NCBI GenBank assembly: GCA_964012875.1
Contig: CAXGUU010000013.1
Span: 1-23,226 of the forward strand
Reading direction: 5' to 3'
Length of the DNA: 23,226 bases
Source of the DNA: CAXGUU01 sp964012875
GTDB lineage: Bacteria > Pseudomonadota > Gammaproteobacteria > Ga0077536
A program made the position numbers and the translations under genes. Below are positions 1 to 7,955 of the stretch, in pieces (the first letter of the stretch is position 1; the number at the start of each line of letters is the position of its first letter). The notes under the pieces were generated by a model, which was not told the DNA's origin, searched no databases, and saw nothing but the letters and a program-made list of their open reading frames with translations.

Positions 1-760
1 TCGAAATCGAATAACGCATGTTGGCGATACCGCCCTCGTAGATCAGATCAACAATGAGCTTTACTTCGTGCAGACATTCGAAGTAGGCCATCTCCGGTGC
101 GTACCCGGCTTCGACTAAGGTCTCAAACCCTGCTTCGATGAGGGCGGTAATACCGCCGCACAATACAGTCTGCTCACCGAACAGATCCGTTTCAGTCTCT
201 TCTTTAAAGCTGGTTTCGATGACACCTGCACGTGCGCCGCCATTCGCGGAGGCGTATGCGAGTGCGATATCTTTGGCCTGGCCCGAAGCATTCTGCTCGA
301 TCGCGATCAAGCTTGGCACGCCACCGCCCTGCTGATAGGTGGAGCGCACCAGATGCCCCGGACCCTTGGGCGCAATCATGATGACGTCCAGATCCGGACG
401 CGGCACGATTTGTCCAAAGTGAATATTGAAACCATGCGCGAAAGCGAGCGCGGCCCCTTGCTTGATGTGCGACTCGATCTCGCCGGCATAAAGGTCTGCC
501 TGGATTTCATCAGGTGCCAGGATCATGACTAGATCGGCGCTTTTGGCGGCATCAGCTATGGAAGCGACAGGTAGGCCCGCGCCCTCTGCTTTGCTCCAGG
601 AGCCGGAACCTTCACGCAAACCGACGACGACTTCCACGCCCGAATCTTTGAGATTGTTAGCGTGGGCGTGGCCCTGGGAACCGTAGCCAATGATCGCAAC
701 TTTGCGCGACTGAATCAGCGAGAGATCGGCATCTTTATCGTAGTAGATGTTTAAATCCAT
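1..760 (-). CDS. ilvC: Ketol-acid reductoisomerase, N-terminal part (cut by left window edge)
   Basis: The product converts 2-acetolactate (or 2-aceto-2-hydroxybutyrate) to the dihydroxy acid with NADPH and Mg2+, the second common step of valine, leucine and isoleucine synthesis, in the cytosol. The ATG at 758-760 opens a protein beginning MDLNIYYDKDADLSLIQSRK. A Rossmann dinucleotide motif GYGSQG lies at residues 25-30. Further on are the class I KARI signatures APKGPGHLVR and, near the window edge, the metal-binding block ETDLFGEQ. About 253 codons are visible; the short class I enzyme has about 338, so the last quarter lies outside the window. It is the third gene of ilvI-ilvN-ilvC, 55 bases after ilvN. 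All visible key residues look intact. Confidence 0.97.
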   Translation of the reverse strand, partial: MDLNIYYDKDADLSLIQSRKVAIIGYGSQGHAHANNLKDSGVEVVVGLREGSGSWSKAEGAGLPVASIADAAKSADLVMILAPDEIQADLYAGEIESHIKQGAALAFAHGFNIHFGQIVPRPDLDVIMIAPKGPGHLVRSTYQQGGGVPSLIAIEQNASGQAKDIALAYASANGGARAGVIETSFKEETETDLFGEQTVLCGGITALIEAGFETLVEAGYAPEMAYFECLHEVKLIVDLIYEGGIANMRYSIS

Positions 761-815
761 GGTCGTAATACCTGTCGTTACGTTTACGTTTGGTTAATCG
801 CATGGAGCAAGAATG

Positions 816-1316
816 TCAGGCCTTGAGTGCCTTACTCCCTTTCAGCAGGCCAAGCACACCCGAGCGCGCAATTTCCATGACGTGACGCACGCCTGCTGCT
901 TCGATGAATTCGTCGAGCTGCCCACTCGGGCCGCTCAGTTCAACGGTGTAGCTGACATCCGTAATGTCAACGACGCTGCCGCCGAATATATCAGTGAGCC
1001 GTTTGAACTCCGCTCGCAGATCAGAATTCGCTGTTCTTAATTTCACGAGCATCAATTCGCGCTCGATGCTCGGCCCATCGTTGAGGTCAATGAGCTTGAT
1101 TACATCAACGAGTTTGTTCAGTTGCTTGGTGATCTGTTCGATGATTTCCTGCGAGCCGCTCGTCACCACAGTCATGCGCGAGACCGTTGCGTCTTCCGTC
1201 GGCGCCACAGTCAGGGACTCGATGTTATAGGCGCGCGCCGAGAACAGACCTGAGACCCGCGACAAAGCGCCGGCCTCGTTTTCCATCAACAGCGAAATCG
1301 TATGTCGTTCGTTCAT
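816..1316 (-). CDS. ilvN: Acetolactate synthase small (regulatory) subunit
   Basis: Regulatory subunit of acetohydroxyacid synthase; in this family it activates the large subunit and confers feedback inhibition by valine. It has 166 residues, the usual length of the IlvH/IlvN type. The N-terminal ACT domain starts at MNERHTISLLMENEAGALSR and carries the ligand-binding loop ENEAGALSRV and the strand NIESLTVAPTED. The C-terminal ALS_ss_C domain follows from about residue 85 (RELMLVKL onward). Its ATG overlaps the TGA of the large-subunit gene as ATGA, which indicates translational coupling and supports this start. The symbol could equally be ilvH; the sequence alone does not choose between these names. 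Confidence 0.96.
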   Translation of the reverse strand: MNERHTISLLMENEAGALSRVSGLFSARAYNIESLTVAPTEDATVSRMTVVTSGSQEIIEQITKQLNKLVDVIKLIDLNDGPSIERELMLVKLRTANSDLRAEFKRLTDIFGGSVVDITDVSYTVELSGPSGQLDEFIEAAGVRHVMEIARSGVLGLLKGSKALKA

Positions 1317-3034
1317 GCGAGTTCGCGGTCGTCCGGCGCGAGATGCATTTCGTGCTGCCCCTTACCGGCGGCGATCATTGGGTAGACGTTTTCACGCTGA
1401 TCGGTAATGAAATCCATCAACACGAGCCGATCCTTCAACGCGAACGCTTCAGAGATGGCGGCGTCAACATCGCCAGGCTTCTCGATCCTTATACCCACAT
1501 GGCCAAAGCTCTCCGCCAGCTTGACGAAATCCGGCAGGGCATCCATGTAAGAGTGGGAATATCGGCGATCGTAGAAAAACTCCTGCCACTGCCTGACCAT
1601 GCCCATGTAGCGATTATTCAGGCTTATGATTTTGATTGGCAACCCGTACTGCAGGCAGGTCGACATTTCCTGCACGCACATAACGAAACTTGCCTCACCC
1701 GTGATGCAGGCGACCTGCGCTTCGGGGAATGCCATTTGCACGCCAACGGCCGCCGGTAGTCCGAACCCCATCGTTCCAAGGCCGCCCGAATTAATCCAGC
1801 GGCGGGGCTTATTGAAGGTATAGAACTGCGCCGCCCACATCTGGTGCTGCCCGACATCGGAAGTGACGTAGGCATCGCCTCGGGTTTCACGGTGCAGTGA
1901 CTGGATCACCGCCTGCGGTTTGATTAACTCGCTTTCGCTGTCGTAGCGCAGGCAGTCAAGACTGCGCCATGTTTCAATCTGTTCCCACCAGGCGTCGGTT
2001 GAACGATCGACAGTGACGTGATCACTGTTGTCGATGATCGTCATGAGATCGTGCAGGACGCTCGAAATGCTGCCGACGATAGGCACATCCACGGGCACGT
2101 TTTTTGAAATCGATGATGGATCGATGTCGATGTGAATGATGCGGGCATCAGGACAGAATTTTTCGAGGTCGCCAGTCACACGGTCATCGAAACGCGCGCC
2201 AACCGCCAGCAAGACATCACAATGATGCATCGCCATGTTGGCCTCGTAGGTACCGTGCATACCGAGCATGCCAACAAACTGGGGATCACTGCCCGGATAC
2301 GCACCCAGTCCCATCAAGGTGTTGGTTATCGGGTAGCCCAGCCGCCGCGTGAATTTCGTCAGTATTTCCGCCGCGTTATCAAGCACCGCGCCGCCACCGC
2401 TGTAGATCATGGGTTTTTTGGCTTTTAGCAGTAGCTCGGCGGCGCGCTTGACCTGACCGGGGTGCCCTTTCACCGTCGGTTTGTAGGAGCGCATGTCCAC
2501 CGCATTGGGGTAACTGTACTCGGCGACATTAGCGGTAACATCTTTCGGAATATCGACGACCACGGGGCCGGGGCGACCGGTGGCGGCGATAAAAAATGCC
2601 TTCTTGATCGTCTCCGCAAGATCCTCAACGCGCTCAACGAGGAAGTTGTGCTTGACGCATGGGCGGGTAATGCCAATTGCGTCGACTTCCTGAAAAGCGT
2701 CGTTGCCAATCAGGGCCGTGGAAACCTGGCCGGTAAAAACAACAAGGGGTATCGAATCCATATAGGCCGTAGCGATGCCAGTCACACAGTTTGTGGCGCC
2801 AGGCCCGGACGTCACCAGGACCACGCCGGGCTTACCAGTTGCGCGTGCGTAGCCGTCAGCGGCATGGGTCGCGCCTTGCTCGTGGCGCACCAGGATATGC
2901 TTGAATTTATCCTGCTTGAATATCTCGTCGTAAATATGCAGTACTGCACCGCCGGGGTAACCAAAGATGCAATCCACACCCTCGTCTGCCAATGCCCGAC
3001 AGAAAATTTCAGCGCCGCGAAGTCGCTCTTTCAC
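1313..3034 (-). CDS. ilvI: Acetolactate synthase large (catalytic) subunit
   Basis: ThDP-dependent enzyme that condenses two pyruvates to 2-acetolactate, or pyruvate plus 2-oxobutyrate to 2-aceto-2-hydroxybutyrate. I chose the GTG at 3032-3034, preceded by an AGGTGA ribosome-binding site. It gives 573 residues beginning (M)KERLRGAEIFCRALADEG, which matches the family's usual length; a longer frame to 3091 adds an uncharacteristic basic tail. The catalytic glutamate is E52 in RHEQGATHAADGYAR. The ThDP/Mg motif, normally GDGS, reads GEAS at about 446-449, followed by the expected QEMSTCLQYGLP and NNRYMGMVRQWQ. Glutamate at the second position is, from memory, also seen in Pseudomonas-type enzymes; alanine at the third is less usual. 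It is the first gene of the ilvI-ilvN-ilvC operon. The symbol could also be ilvB. Confidence 0.95.
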   Translation of the reverse strand: MKERLRGAEIFCRALADEGVDCIFGYPGGAVLHIYDEIFKQDKFKHILVRHEQGATHAADGYARATGKPGVVLVTSGPGATNCVTGIATAYMDSIPLVVFTGQVSTALIGNDAFQEVDAIGITRPCVKHNFLVERVEDLAETIKKAFFIAATGRPGPVVVDIPKDVTANVAEYSYPNAVDMRSYKPTVKGHPGQVKRAAELLLKAKKPMIYSGGGAVLDNAAEILTKFTRRLGYPITNTLMGLGAYPGSDPQFVGMLGMHGTYEANMAMHHCDVLLAVGARFDDRVTGDLEKFCPDARIIHIDIDPSSISKNVPVDVPIVGSISSVLHDLMTIIDNSDHVTVDRSTDAWWEQIETWRSLDCLRYDSESELIKPQAVIQSLHRETRGDAYVTSDVGQHQMWAAQFYTFNKPRRWINSGGLGTMGFGLPAAVGVQMAFPEAQVACITGEASFVMCVQEMSTCLQYGLPIKIISLNNRYMGMVRQWQEFFYDRRYSHSYMDALPDFVKLAESFGHVGIRIEKPGDVDAAISEAFALKDRLVLMDFITDQRENVYPMIAAGKGQHEMHLAPDDRELA

Positions 3035-3134
3035 CGTTCTCACCTGTTTAAACTTATAACGACTCGCAGACCCCGGAGCCCGCTTCCACAAGACTGCTGC
3101 AGCTCCGTTTTTATGACCGCTGAACCGATTGCCG

Positions 3135-3184
3135 GACCACGTTACCGGGCAGTGGTCTGGCTGGGCCTTTCACTGCTGGCAGTG
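3135..3184. repeat. Two adjacent inverted repeats in the ilv leader region
   Basis: The first has 6-base arms, GACCAC at 3135-3140 and GTGGTC at 3152-3157, separated by 11 bases. The second is the 14-base palindrome CACTGCTGGCAGTG at 3171-3184, with 6-base arms and a 2-base centre. If the leftward ilv transcript starts near 3250, both would lie in its 5' leader and could fold as hairpins. The second could instead be a DNA operator. No function can be assigned. Confidence 0.5.
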
Positions 3185-3254
3185 CCGGAATGACGCTACG
3201 GAAAGTCGCTGGTACCTGCCGCGCCAATCACCTATTAGGCACGGAGAACCCTGC

Positions 3255-3283
3255 AACCTACTGATATTACGGGCCTCGGTCAA
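3255..3283 (-). promoter_or_regulatory. Possible sigma-70 promoter for the ilv operon
   Basis: On the minus strand a TTGACC -35-like hexamer (3283-3278) is followed after 17 bases by TAGGTT (3260-3255). The -35 matches consensus in 5 of 6 positions and the -10 in only 3 of 6. It points toward ilvI and would leave a leader of about 210 bases. This is a pattern match only. Confidence 0.25.
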
Positions 3284-3459
3284 GCAATATGCGCGGATTC
3301 GCTGGTGTTTTAACCTCGCGGACCAACGACGCAAATCAATCTTGCGGAGCGCGTCGCAACTGTCGAGAATGCGCGCTCCCGGTTCGCCCGGTGCTGACTG
3401 ACTCCTCTGCCCATGAGGTGAGTCGACCTCTCCGCCCCTTAAGCCCGAAGCAAATCACC

Positions 3460-5172
3460 ATGCGCATAAGCAATCTCCTCATTCCAACACTACGCGACGC
3501 GCCAGCAGACGCCGAGGTCATCAGCCATCAACTCATGGTCCGTGCCGGCCTCATTCGCCAGCTCGCGTCCGGCATCTATACCTGGCTGCCACTGGGATTG
3601 CGAACGTTACGCAAGGTCGAGAACATCGTGCGTGCGGAAATGGACGCCGCAGGCGCGCAGGAGGTGCTGATGTCCGGCGTGCAGCCGGCGGAATTATGGC
3701 AGGAATCGGGGCGCTGGGACGATTATGGTCCCGAGTTGCTGCGCCTGGTTGATCGGCACGACCGTGGCTTCTGCCTGGGCCCGACCCATGAGGAAATCAT
3801 CACCGATCTTGTCCGTGGAGAAATCAGAAGTTATAAGCAGCTGCCGGCCAATTTCTATCAGATTCAAACCAAGTTCCGTGACGAGATTCGGCCGCGCTTC
3901 GGCATCATGCGTGCTCGTGAATTTCTGATGAAGGACGCCTATTCGTTTCACCTGGGTCACGATTCACTGCAAGCAACCTACGATCAGATGTACGCGACCT
4001 ACTCGCGTATTTTCGACCGTATCGGGTTGGATTACCGGGCCGTAATCGCCGATACCGGCAATATCGGGGGATCGGCATCGCATGAATTCCATGTGCTGGC
4101 CGATTCAGGTGAAGACCTGATTGCATTCAGTAGCGACGGCAGCTACGCGGCCAACGTCGAAATGGTGGCGTGCCCGGCTGCTGAGATCGAAAATTCGTCA
4201 CCGACGGCTGAGATGAGCCGTGTCACGACACCTGATCAGCACACCATCGCCGAAGTCTGCGAATTCCTGAACACGGTGCCTTCTCAATGCGTCAAGACGC
4301 TGGTCGTCGAAGCGAACGGGGGCGGTCTCGTCGCCTTGGTGCTGCGCGGCGATCACGAACTCAATGCCATCAAGGCACAGAACCTGGAGGGGGTCGCAGA
4401 GCCGCTTCGCTTCGCCGGCGCTGACGAAATCAAGGCGGCAGTCGGCTGCGGCCCCGGGTCTCTGGGTCCGGTAGACATAACCATTCCGGTGATCGTTGAT
4501 CACGCGGCGGCAGCACTTGTCGACTTTGTCTGTGGCGCCAACAGCGAAGGTTTCCATCTAACGGGCGTGAACTGGGCTCGTGACGCCGCGGGAGCGACGG
4601 TTGCCGATTTGCGCAATGCTGTTGTCGGCGATCCGAGTCCGAACGGCGACGGCGTTCTGGACATCAAGCGCGGTATCGAAGTCGGGCATATTTTCCAGCT
4701 TGGCACCAAGTACAGCGAAGCCATGAAAGCGCAGGTACTGGATGCGAACGGCAGTGCCGTGACCATGGCCATGGGGTGTTATGGGATTGGCGTGTCGCGC
4801 ATCGTGGCTGCGGCGATCGAACAGAACCACGACGAAAAGGGCATCATCTGGCCGATCTCAATCGCACCCTTCGAATGCGTCATCGCCCCTATCAACATGC
4901 ATAAGTCAGAGAGGCTCAAGGCCGCGGCAGAAGCCCTGTACCAGGAACTGGTAGAGGCTGGCGTTGACGTGTTGCTCTACGACCGGAAAGAGCGCCCCGG
5001 CGTCATGTTTGCCGATCTGGAACTGATCGGGATTCCACATCGGCTGGTGATCAGCGACAAAGGCCTTGATGCCGACGAGCTTGAATACAAGGGTCGAACC
5101 GCCGATTCAGCAGAAACCGTGGCAGCCACCGACGGCTTGAGCACGATTCTCGCGCGGCTCGGGCGCGGCTAA
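3460..5172 (+). CDS. proS: Prolyl-tRNA synthetase (bacterial type with editing insertion)
   Basis: Class II aminoacyl-tRNA synthetase charging tRNA-Pro with proline in the cytosol. The ATG at 3460 gives 570 residues, against 572 for the E. coli enzyme. The N-terminus, MRISNLLIPTLRDAPADAEV, aligns directly with that family, so the 57 open codons upstream are rejected. The class II core has FRDEIRPRFG (motif 2 region, about 139-148) and the motif 3 block GCYGIGVSR near 439-447. Between them lies the INS editing domain (about 224-410), with LRGDHELNAIKA and GPGSLGPV. The C-terminal anticodon-binding domain contains DRKERPGVMFADLELIGIPH. It diverges from the ilv operon and converges on acyP, with no clear terminator between. 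Nothing looks damaged. Confidence 0.97.
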   Translation: MRISNLLIPTLRDAPADAEVISHQLMVRAGLIRQLASGIYTWLPLGLRTLRKVENIVRAEMDAAGAQEVLMSGVQPAELWQESGRWDDYGPELLRLVDRHDRGFCLGPTHEEIITDLVRGEIRSYKQLPANFYQIQTKFRDEIRPRFGIMRAREFLMKDAYSFHLGHDSLQATYDQMYATYSRIFDRIGLDYRAVIADTGNIGGSASHEFHVLADSGEDLIAFSSDGSYAANVEMVACPAAEIENSSPTAEMSRVTTPDQHTIAEVCEFLNTVPSQCVKTLVVEANGGGLVALVLRGDHELNAIKAQNLEGVAEPLRFAGADEIKAAVGCGPGSLGPVDITIPVIVDHAAAALVDFVCGANSEGFHLTGVNWARDAAGATVADLRNAVVGDPSPNGDGVLDIKRGIEVGHIFQLGTKYSEAMKAQVLDANGSAVTMAMGCYGIGVSRIVAAAIEQNHDEKGIIWPISIAPFECVIAPINMHKSERLKAAAEALYQELVEAGVDVLLYDRKERPGVMFADLELIGIPHRLVISDKGLDADELEYKGRTADSAETVAATDGLSTILARLGRG

Positions 5173-5244
5173 CACCGGGCAGGATCACGCCAGCGCCTCT
5201 CTGCGACGTCACCGGCCCACCTTACGCCGTCTCATGTTAACGGA

Positions 5245-5526
5245 CTAGCGGACCTCAAACACCACTGGCGTTTCAACGTCAGCCGTTTCAGTGGTGACAC
5301 TGCTGACCGTCGCGGCAGGCGGGCCAACTGTTAGCCAGCGGGCCAACTCATCGAGTTCTGCTGCCTCACCCCGAGCGACAATTTCGACATCGCCGGAATC
5401 CAGATTACGCGCCCAACCGCCCAAGTGAAGGCGGCGCGCCTGCTCGCGCGCAGACGCTCGAAAAAACACACCCTGAACGCTGCCGCGGACCAAGAAGCGG
5501 CGGCACACCTGTCCTGTCTCAGTCAT
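5245..5526 (-). CDS. acyP: Acylphosphatase
   Basis: Small cytosolic enzyme hydrolysing acyl phosphates; its physiological role in bacteria is unclear. I chose the ATG at 5524-5526 (93 residues, typical for the family), giving MTETGQVCRRFLVRGSVQGV. The phosphate-binding cradle RGSVQGVFFR ends in the catalytic arginine R23, and GWARNLDSGDVEI supplies the catalytic asparagine N41. Both positions match the numbering in well-studied acylphosphatases. A longer start at 5553 would add nine residues and is less likely. The ATG overlaps the end of the upstream yihY-like gene as ATGACTGA, so the two genes are probably translated together. Confidence 0.93.
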   Translation of the reverse strand: MTETGQVCRRFLVRGSVQGVFFRASAREQARRLHLGGWARNLDSGDVEIVARGEAAELDELARWLTVGPPAATVSSVTTETADVETPVVFEVR

Positions 5527-6772
5527 GAGACCCCGGCCCGCCGTCCGCGGCAATCAATTGGTTCAGTGGCGTATTCAAGTTGGCCGCCGACCACTCATTT
5601 AGCGCCGACAAGTGCTGCTGCAGTCGCCTGTCAGCTTCATCGACCACCATCGCCTGCAGCATGTCGGGCTGGCTAAAACTCGGCGCCAGACGCATGAGGT
5701 CGATCAGGGCCAGGCGATTCATGTCGCGCAAGAGCACCCATTGGTAGACATCATTGCGTGAAATCCAGCCCGCATTATCGAGTGCTTCGAGTGCGGTGTT
5801 AATCGCGAAATAGCCGAAATCGGGCTCATCCTCCATCAGTTCCTTCTCGCCGAGTCCGAGGCCTGCGGATTGGGCTTCGTACAGGCGTACCAGAATACGG
5901 AATGCGCAAAACATCGGATCGCGCCTCGAGATTGCCCCATGCTGCCTCGGCGCAAGGGCGCGAAACGTCGTCAGGCACTGGGTGATTTCGGCGCCGAGCA
6001 ATACCACTACCCAGGACAGATAAATCCAGATCAAAAATATGGGAACTGTCGCAAATGCGCCGTAAACGGCTTGATGCGCGGGGAAATGCGTGACGTAAAA
6101 CGCGAATGCGCTTTTTGCCAGTTCAAACAGGCAGCTGGCAACGACCCCACCGACCAATGCATGGCGTAGCGGCACCGGGCGGTTGGGGATCAGTTTGAAA
6201 AACAGTACGAAAGCAAGCGTCGTTGCTGCCAGGGGAAACATTTCGATCAAACGTACGCGAACGCCATCGACGACGCCGCTGTCCGACAGCGACGGCAGCG
6301 AGACGATGTAGGACGTCGCCACCATGCTGGCGCCAATCAAAATCGGACCCAAAGTCAGCACTGACCAATACACCAGAAAACGGACGACCCAAGGCCGCTT
6401 TCGCTTGATGCGCCAGATCACATTAAAGGTCGATTCGATGGTCGCCATCATCGCCAGCACCGTCACGACCAGCACCAGCGTGCCGGCGGCGCGCAGGCCA
6501 CGGGCCTTGTCGGCAAACTGGACCAGATAGTCCCTCACCTGTTCGCCAAGGGCGGGCACGAAGTTCTGAAAGACGAAGGATTCGATGCTTTCGCGCCAAC
6601 CCTGAAACGCAGGGAAAGCAGAAATCGTGACGAAGACAACGGTCAAAAGCGGCACCAGCGCCAACAGCGAAGTGTAAGCTAGGCTTGCCGCGGCTCGGGT
6701 GCAGCGATCTTCTTCGAAGCGTTGCCGCAGGTAGAGCAAAAATTCACTAAGTTGTCTGAAGAAATCAGTCAT
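5519..6772 (-). CDS. yihY: YihY/BrkB-family inner-membrane protein
   Basis: Integral membrane protein of the UPF0761/YihY-BrkB family, 417 residues; its function is not firmly known. The start MTDFFRQLSEFLLYLRQRF is followed by the family signature RAAASLAYTSLLALVPLL (about 26-43) and ESTFNVIWR (about 113-121). About six hydrophobic segments run to residue 265, including FATVPIFLIWIYLSWVVVLLG. The C-terminal soluble third (about 290-417) resembles the winged-helix-like extension of the longer members. Older annotations of this family as ribonuclease BN are mistaken: the true RNase BN is a different protein. It overlaps acyP by 8 bases and diverges from the arsC-like gene. Confidence 0.92.
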   Translation of the reverse strand: MTDFFRQLSEFLLYLRQRFEEDRCTRAAASLAYTSLLALVPLLTVVFVTISAFPAFQGWRESIESFVFQNFVPALGEQVRDYLVQFADKARGLRAAGTLVLVVTVLAMMATIESTFNVIWRIKRKRPWVVRFLVYWSVLTLGPILIGASMVATSYIVSLPSLSDSGVVDGVRVRLIEMFPLAATTLAFVLFFKLIPNRPVPLRHALVGGVVASCLFELAKSAFAFYVTHFPAHQAVYGAFATVPIFLIWIYLSWVVVLLGAEITQCLTTFRALAPRQHGAISRRDPMFCAFRILVRLYEAQSAGLGLGEKELMEDEPDFGYFAINTALEALDNAGWISRNDVYQWVLLRDMNRLALIDLMRLAPSFSQPDMLQAMVVDEADRRLQQHLSALNEWSAANLNTPLNQLIAADGGPGSHD

Positions 6773-6867
6773 GCCGGCGAGTCCATCACATCTCGTACCG
6801 ACCGCGATCTGGCGCCGGAACTCTTTTAGACTCTTGGGCTCGACTGAAGGACATCAGGAATGCACAC

Positions 6868-7215
6868 ATGCAGGTGACGATCTACCACAACCCACGTTGC
6901 TCAAAATCACGCGAGACGCTGGAGAGAATTCGCGCTCACGGCATTGAACCCGAGATCATCGAATATCTGCAAGCGCCACCGACCGAAGATGAGTTGCGCA
7001 CAATGCTTGCCATGCTCGGCAAAGAGGCAATCGATCTTGTGCGTCGTAAAGAATCGGAATTCGCGGCAGCAGGACTTGATCTTGATTCCAGCGAGGAACA
7101 AATCCTGCGAGCCATGAACGACTACCCGATTTTGCTCGAGAGACCGATCGTTGTTCGCGATGGCCGTGCCGTGGTCGGTCGGCCGCCTGAAGCGGTCGAA
7201 ACGCTGCTCGGGTAG
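6868..7215 (+). CDS. arsC: ArsC-family reductase (glutaredoxin-dependent arsenate reductase type)
   Basis: Thioredoxin-fold protein of the ArsC family, 115 residues. It has the N-terminal motif YHNPRCSKSR with the redox cysteine C11. The arginines that hold arsenate in the plasmid R773 enzyme appear at matching places: R60 (LVRRKE), R92 (ERPIVVRDG) and R105 (VGRPPE). This supports glutaredoxin-dependent reduction of arsenate to arsenite. No arsenite efflux gene or ArsR repressor is adjacent, so a general chromosomal role is possible. The start at 6868 is preceded by AGGA with an 8-base spacer. An ATG at 6860 is out of frame. It converges on hda with only 8 bases between stop codons. Confidence 0.92.
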   Translation: MQVTIYHNPRCSKSRETLERIRAHGIEPEIIEYLQAPPTEDELRTMLAMLGKEAIDLVRRKESEFAAAGLDLDSSEEQILRAMNDYPILLERPIVVRDGRAVVGRPPEAVETLLG

Positions 7216-7223
7216 CTCAGCCC

Positions 7224-7952
7224 TCAAACGTCGCGGCGCCGGCTATCGTCAAACAGGGTCAGGCACTCGCGTACCAGCGGTAAGGTCACGGCGCGCGCCT
7301 GGCCCAGAGACGCTTCATCTATCTTATCCAGCAATCGCGTCAGTGATGTCATGTCGCGCCGCTCGTGCCGCAGGATGAACCCGAGCACATCGTCGCCAAG
7401 GTCAAAACCACGGGCGCGGGCACGGGCGCGCAGAATGTCGGCTTTCTGTGAATCGTCCGGATCGGTGAGCTGATAGCTCAGTCCGGCCGCCAGTCGCGAT
7501 CTGAGATCCTGCAGGCCGAAGTCCAACAACAATGGTGCCTTCGCTCCGGTCCATAACAGGCGCCCACCTGCATCGAGTATTTCGTTGTACAGCGCGAACA
7601 ACTGCAGTTCCCACGCGTGATTACCGGCGCACAGATCGATGTCGTCAACGGCCACGACGGCGACTGACCCCAGGTCAGTCAGGATCTCCGGCCCGAATTT
7701 CAGCACTTCGCGGCACGGCACATACATGGCTCGATTGCCGCCAACCGAGACAGCGTCGATTGCAGCTTCAGCCAGGTGGGATTTGCCGCAGCCGGTCCCC
7801 CCAAATAAATAGACAAAGGGCACACCACCGCCCTTGCTCCAGTTCCGCACGCTATTGAGTGCTTCGTGGTTCTCGCCAGCGGCGAAATCATCAAAACTGC
7901 ACCCGCTAGGATTGAATAGGCGTAAGGCCAGCTGCAGTGCGCGCTCGCCCAT
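7224..7952 (-). CDS. hda: DnaA regulatory inactivator Hda
   Basis: AAA+ protein related to DnaA. With the DNA-loaded sliding clamp it triggers hydrolysis of DnaA-bound ATP and so prevents re-initiation of replication. It has 242 residues. The N-terminal clamp-binding motif appears as QLALRL (residues 7-12). A complete Walker A GGTGCGKSHL is at 51-60 and Walker B VAVDDID at 100-106; the E. coli protein has a more degenerate P-loop. The arginine-finger/sensor region includes DLRSRLAAGLSYQL. The gene follows perM with only 3 bases between stop and start, so it is likely the last gene of DUF2066-perM-hda. The short size and lack of a DnaA domain IV HTH distinguish it from DnaA. Confidence 0.95.
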   Translation of the reverse strand: MGERALQLALRLFNPSGCSFDDFAAGENHEALNSVRNWSKGGGVPFVYLFGGTGCGKSHLAEAAIDAVSVGGNRAMYVPCREVLKFGPEILTDLGSVAVVAVDDIDLCAGNHAWELQLFALYNEILDAGGRLLWTGAKAPLLLDFGLQDLRSRLAAGLSYQLTDPDDSQKADILRARARARGFDLGDDVLGFILRHERRDMTSLTRLLDKIDEASLGQARAVTLPLVRECLTLFDDSRRRDV

Positions 7953-7955
7953 CGG

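Larger units (their letters stand above)
3035..3459. other. Divergent intergenic region between ilvI and proS (425 bp)
   Basis: This gap should hold the promoters of both the ilv operon (leftward) and proS (rightward). I see a weak leftward promoter candidate at 3255-3283 and two adjacent inverted repeats at 3135-3184. The proS frame stays open upstream to 3289, but the extra 57 codons do not resemble ProRS and are probably untranslated. I found no leader peptide rich in Ile, Leu or Val codons and no U-tract terminator, so a classical ilv attenuator is not supported. A short plus-strand frame at 3114-3194 encodes a 26-residue peptide with one hydrophobic stretch. It is too short to call. Confidence 0.6.

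Noticed and set aside
3114..3194. Short plus-strand peptide ending AVVWLGLSLLAVPE before proS
   Set aside because: Only 26 residues, no ribosome-binding site seen and no family recognised; most likely chance.
3289..3459. 57-codon N-terminal extension of proS
   Set aside because: The ProRS N-terminus is conserved from MRISNLL at 3460, and the extension has no resemblance to the family.
5519..6772. Annotation of the YihY-like protein as ribonuclease BN
   Set aside because: This is a known historical misassignment; the sequence is an integral membrane protein without nuclease motifs.
6868..7215. An arsenic-resistance operon
   Set aside because: Only an ArsC-family gene is present. No ArsR, ArsB or Acr3 is nearby, and the neighbours are housekeeping genes.
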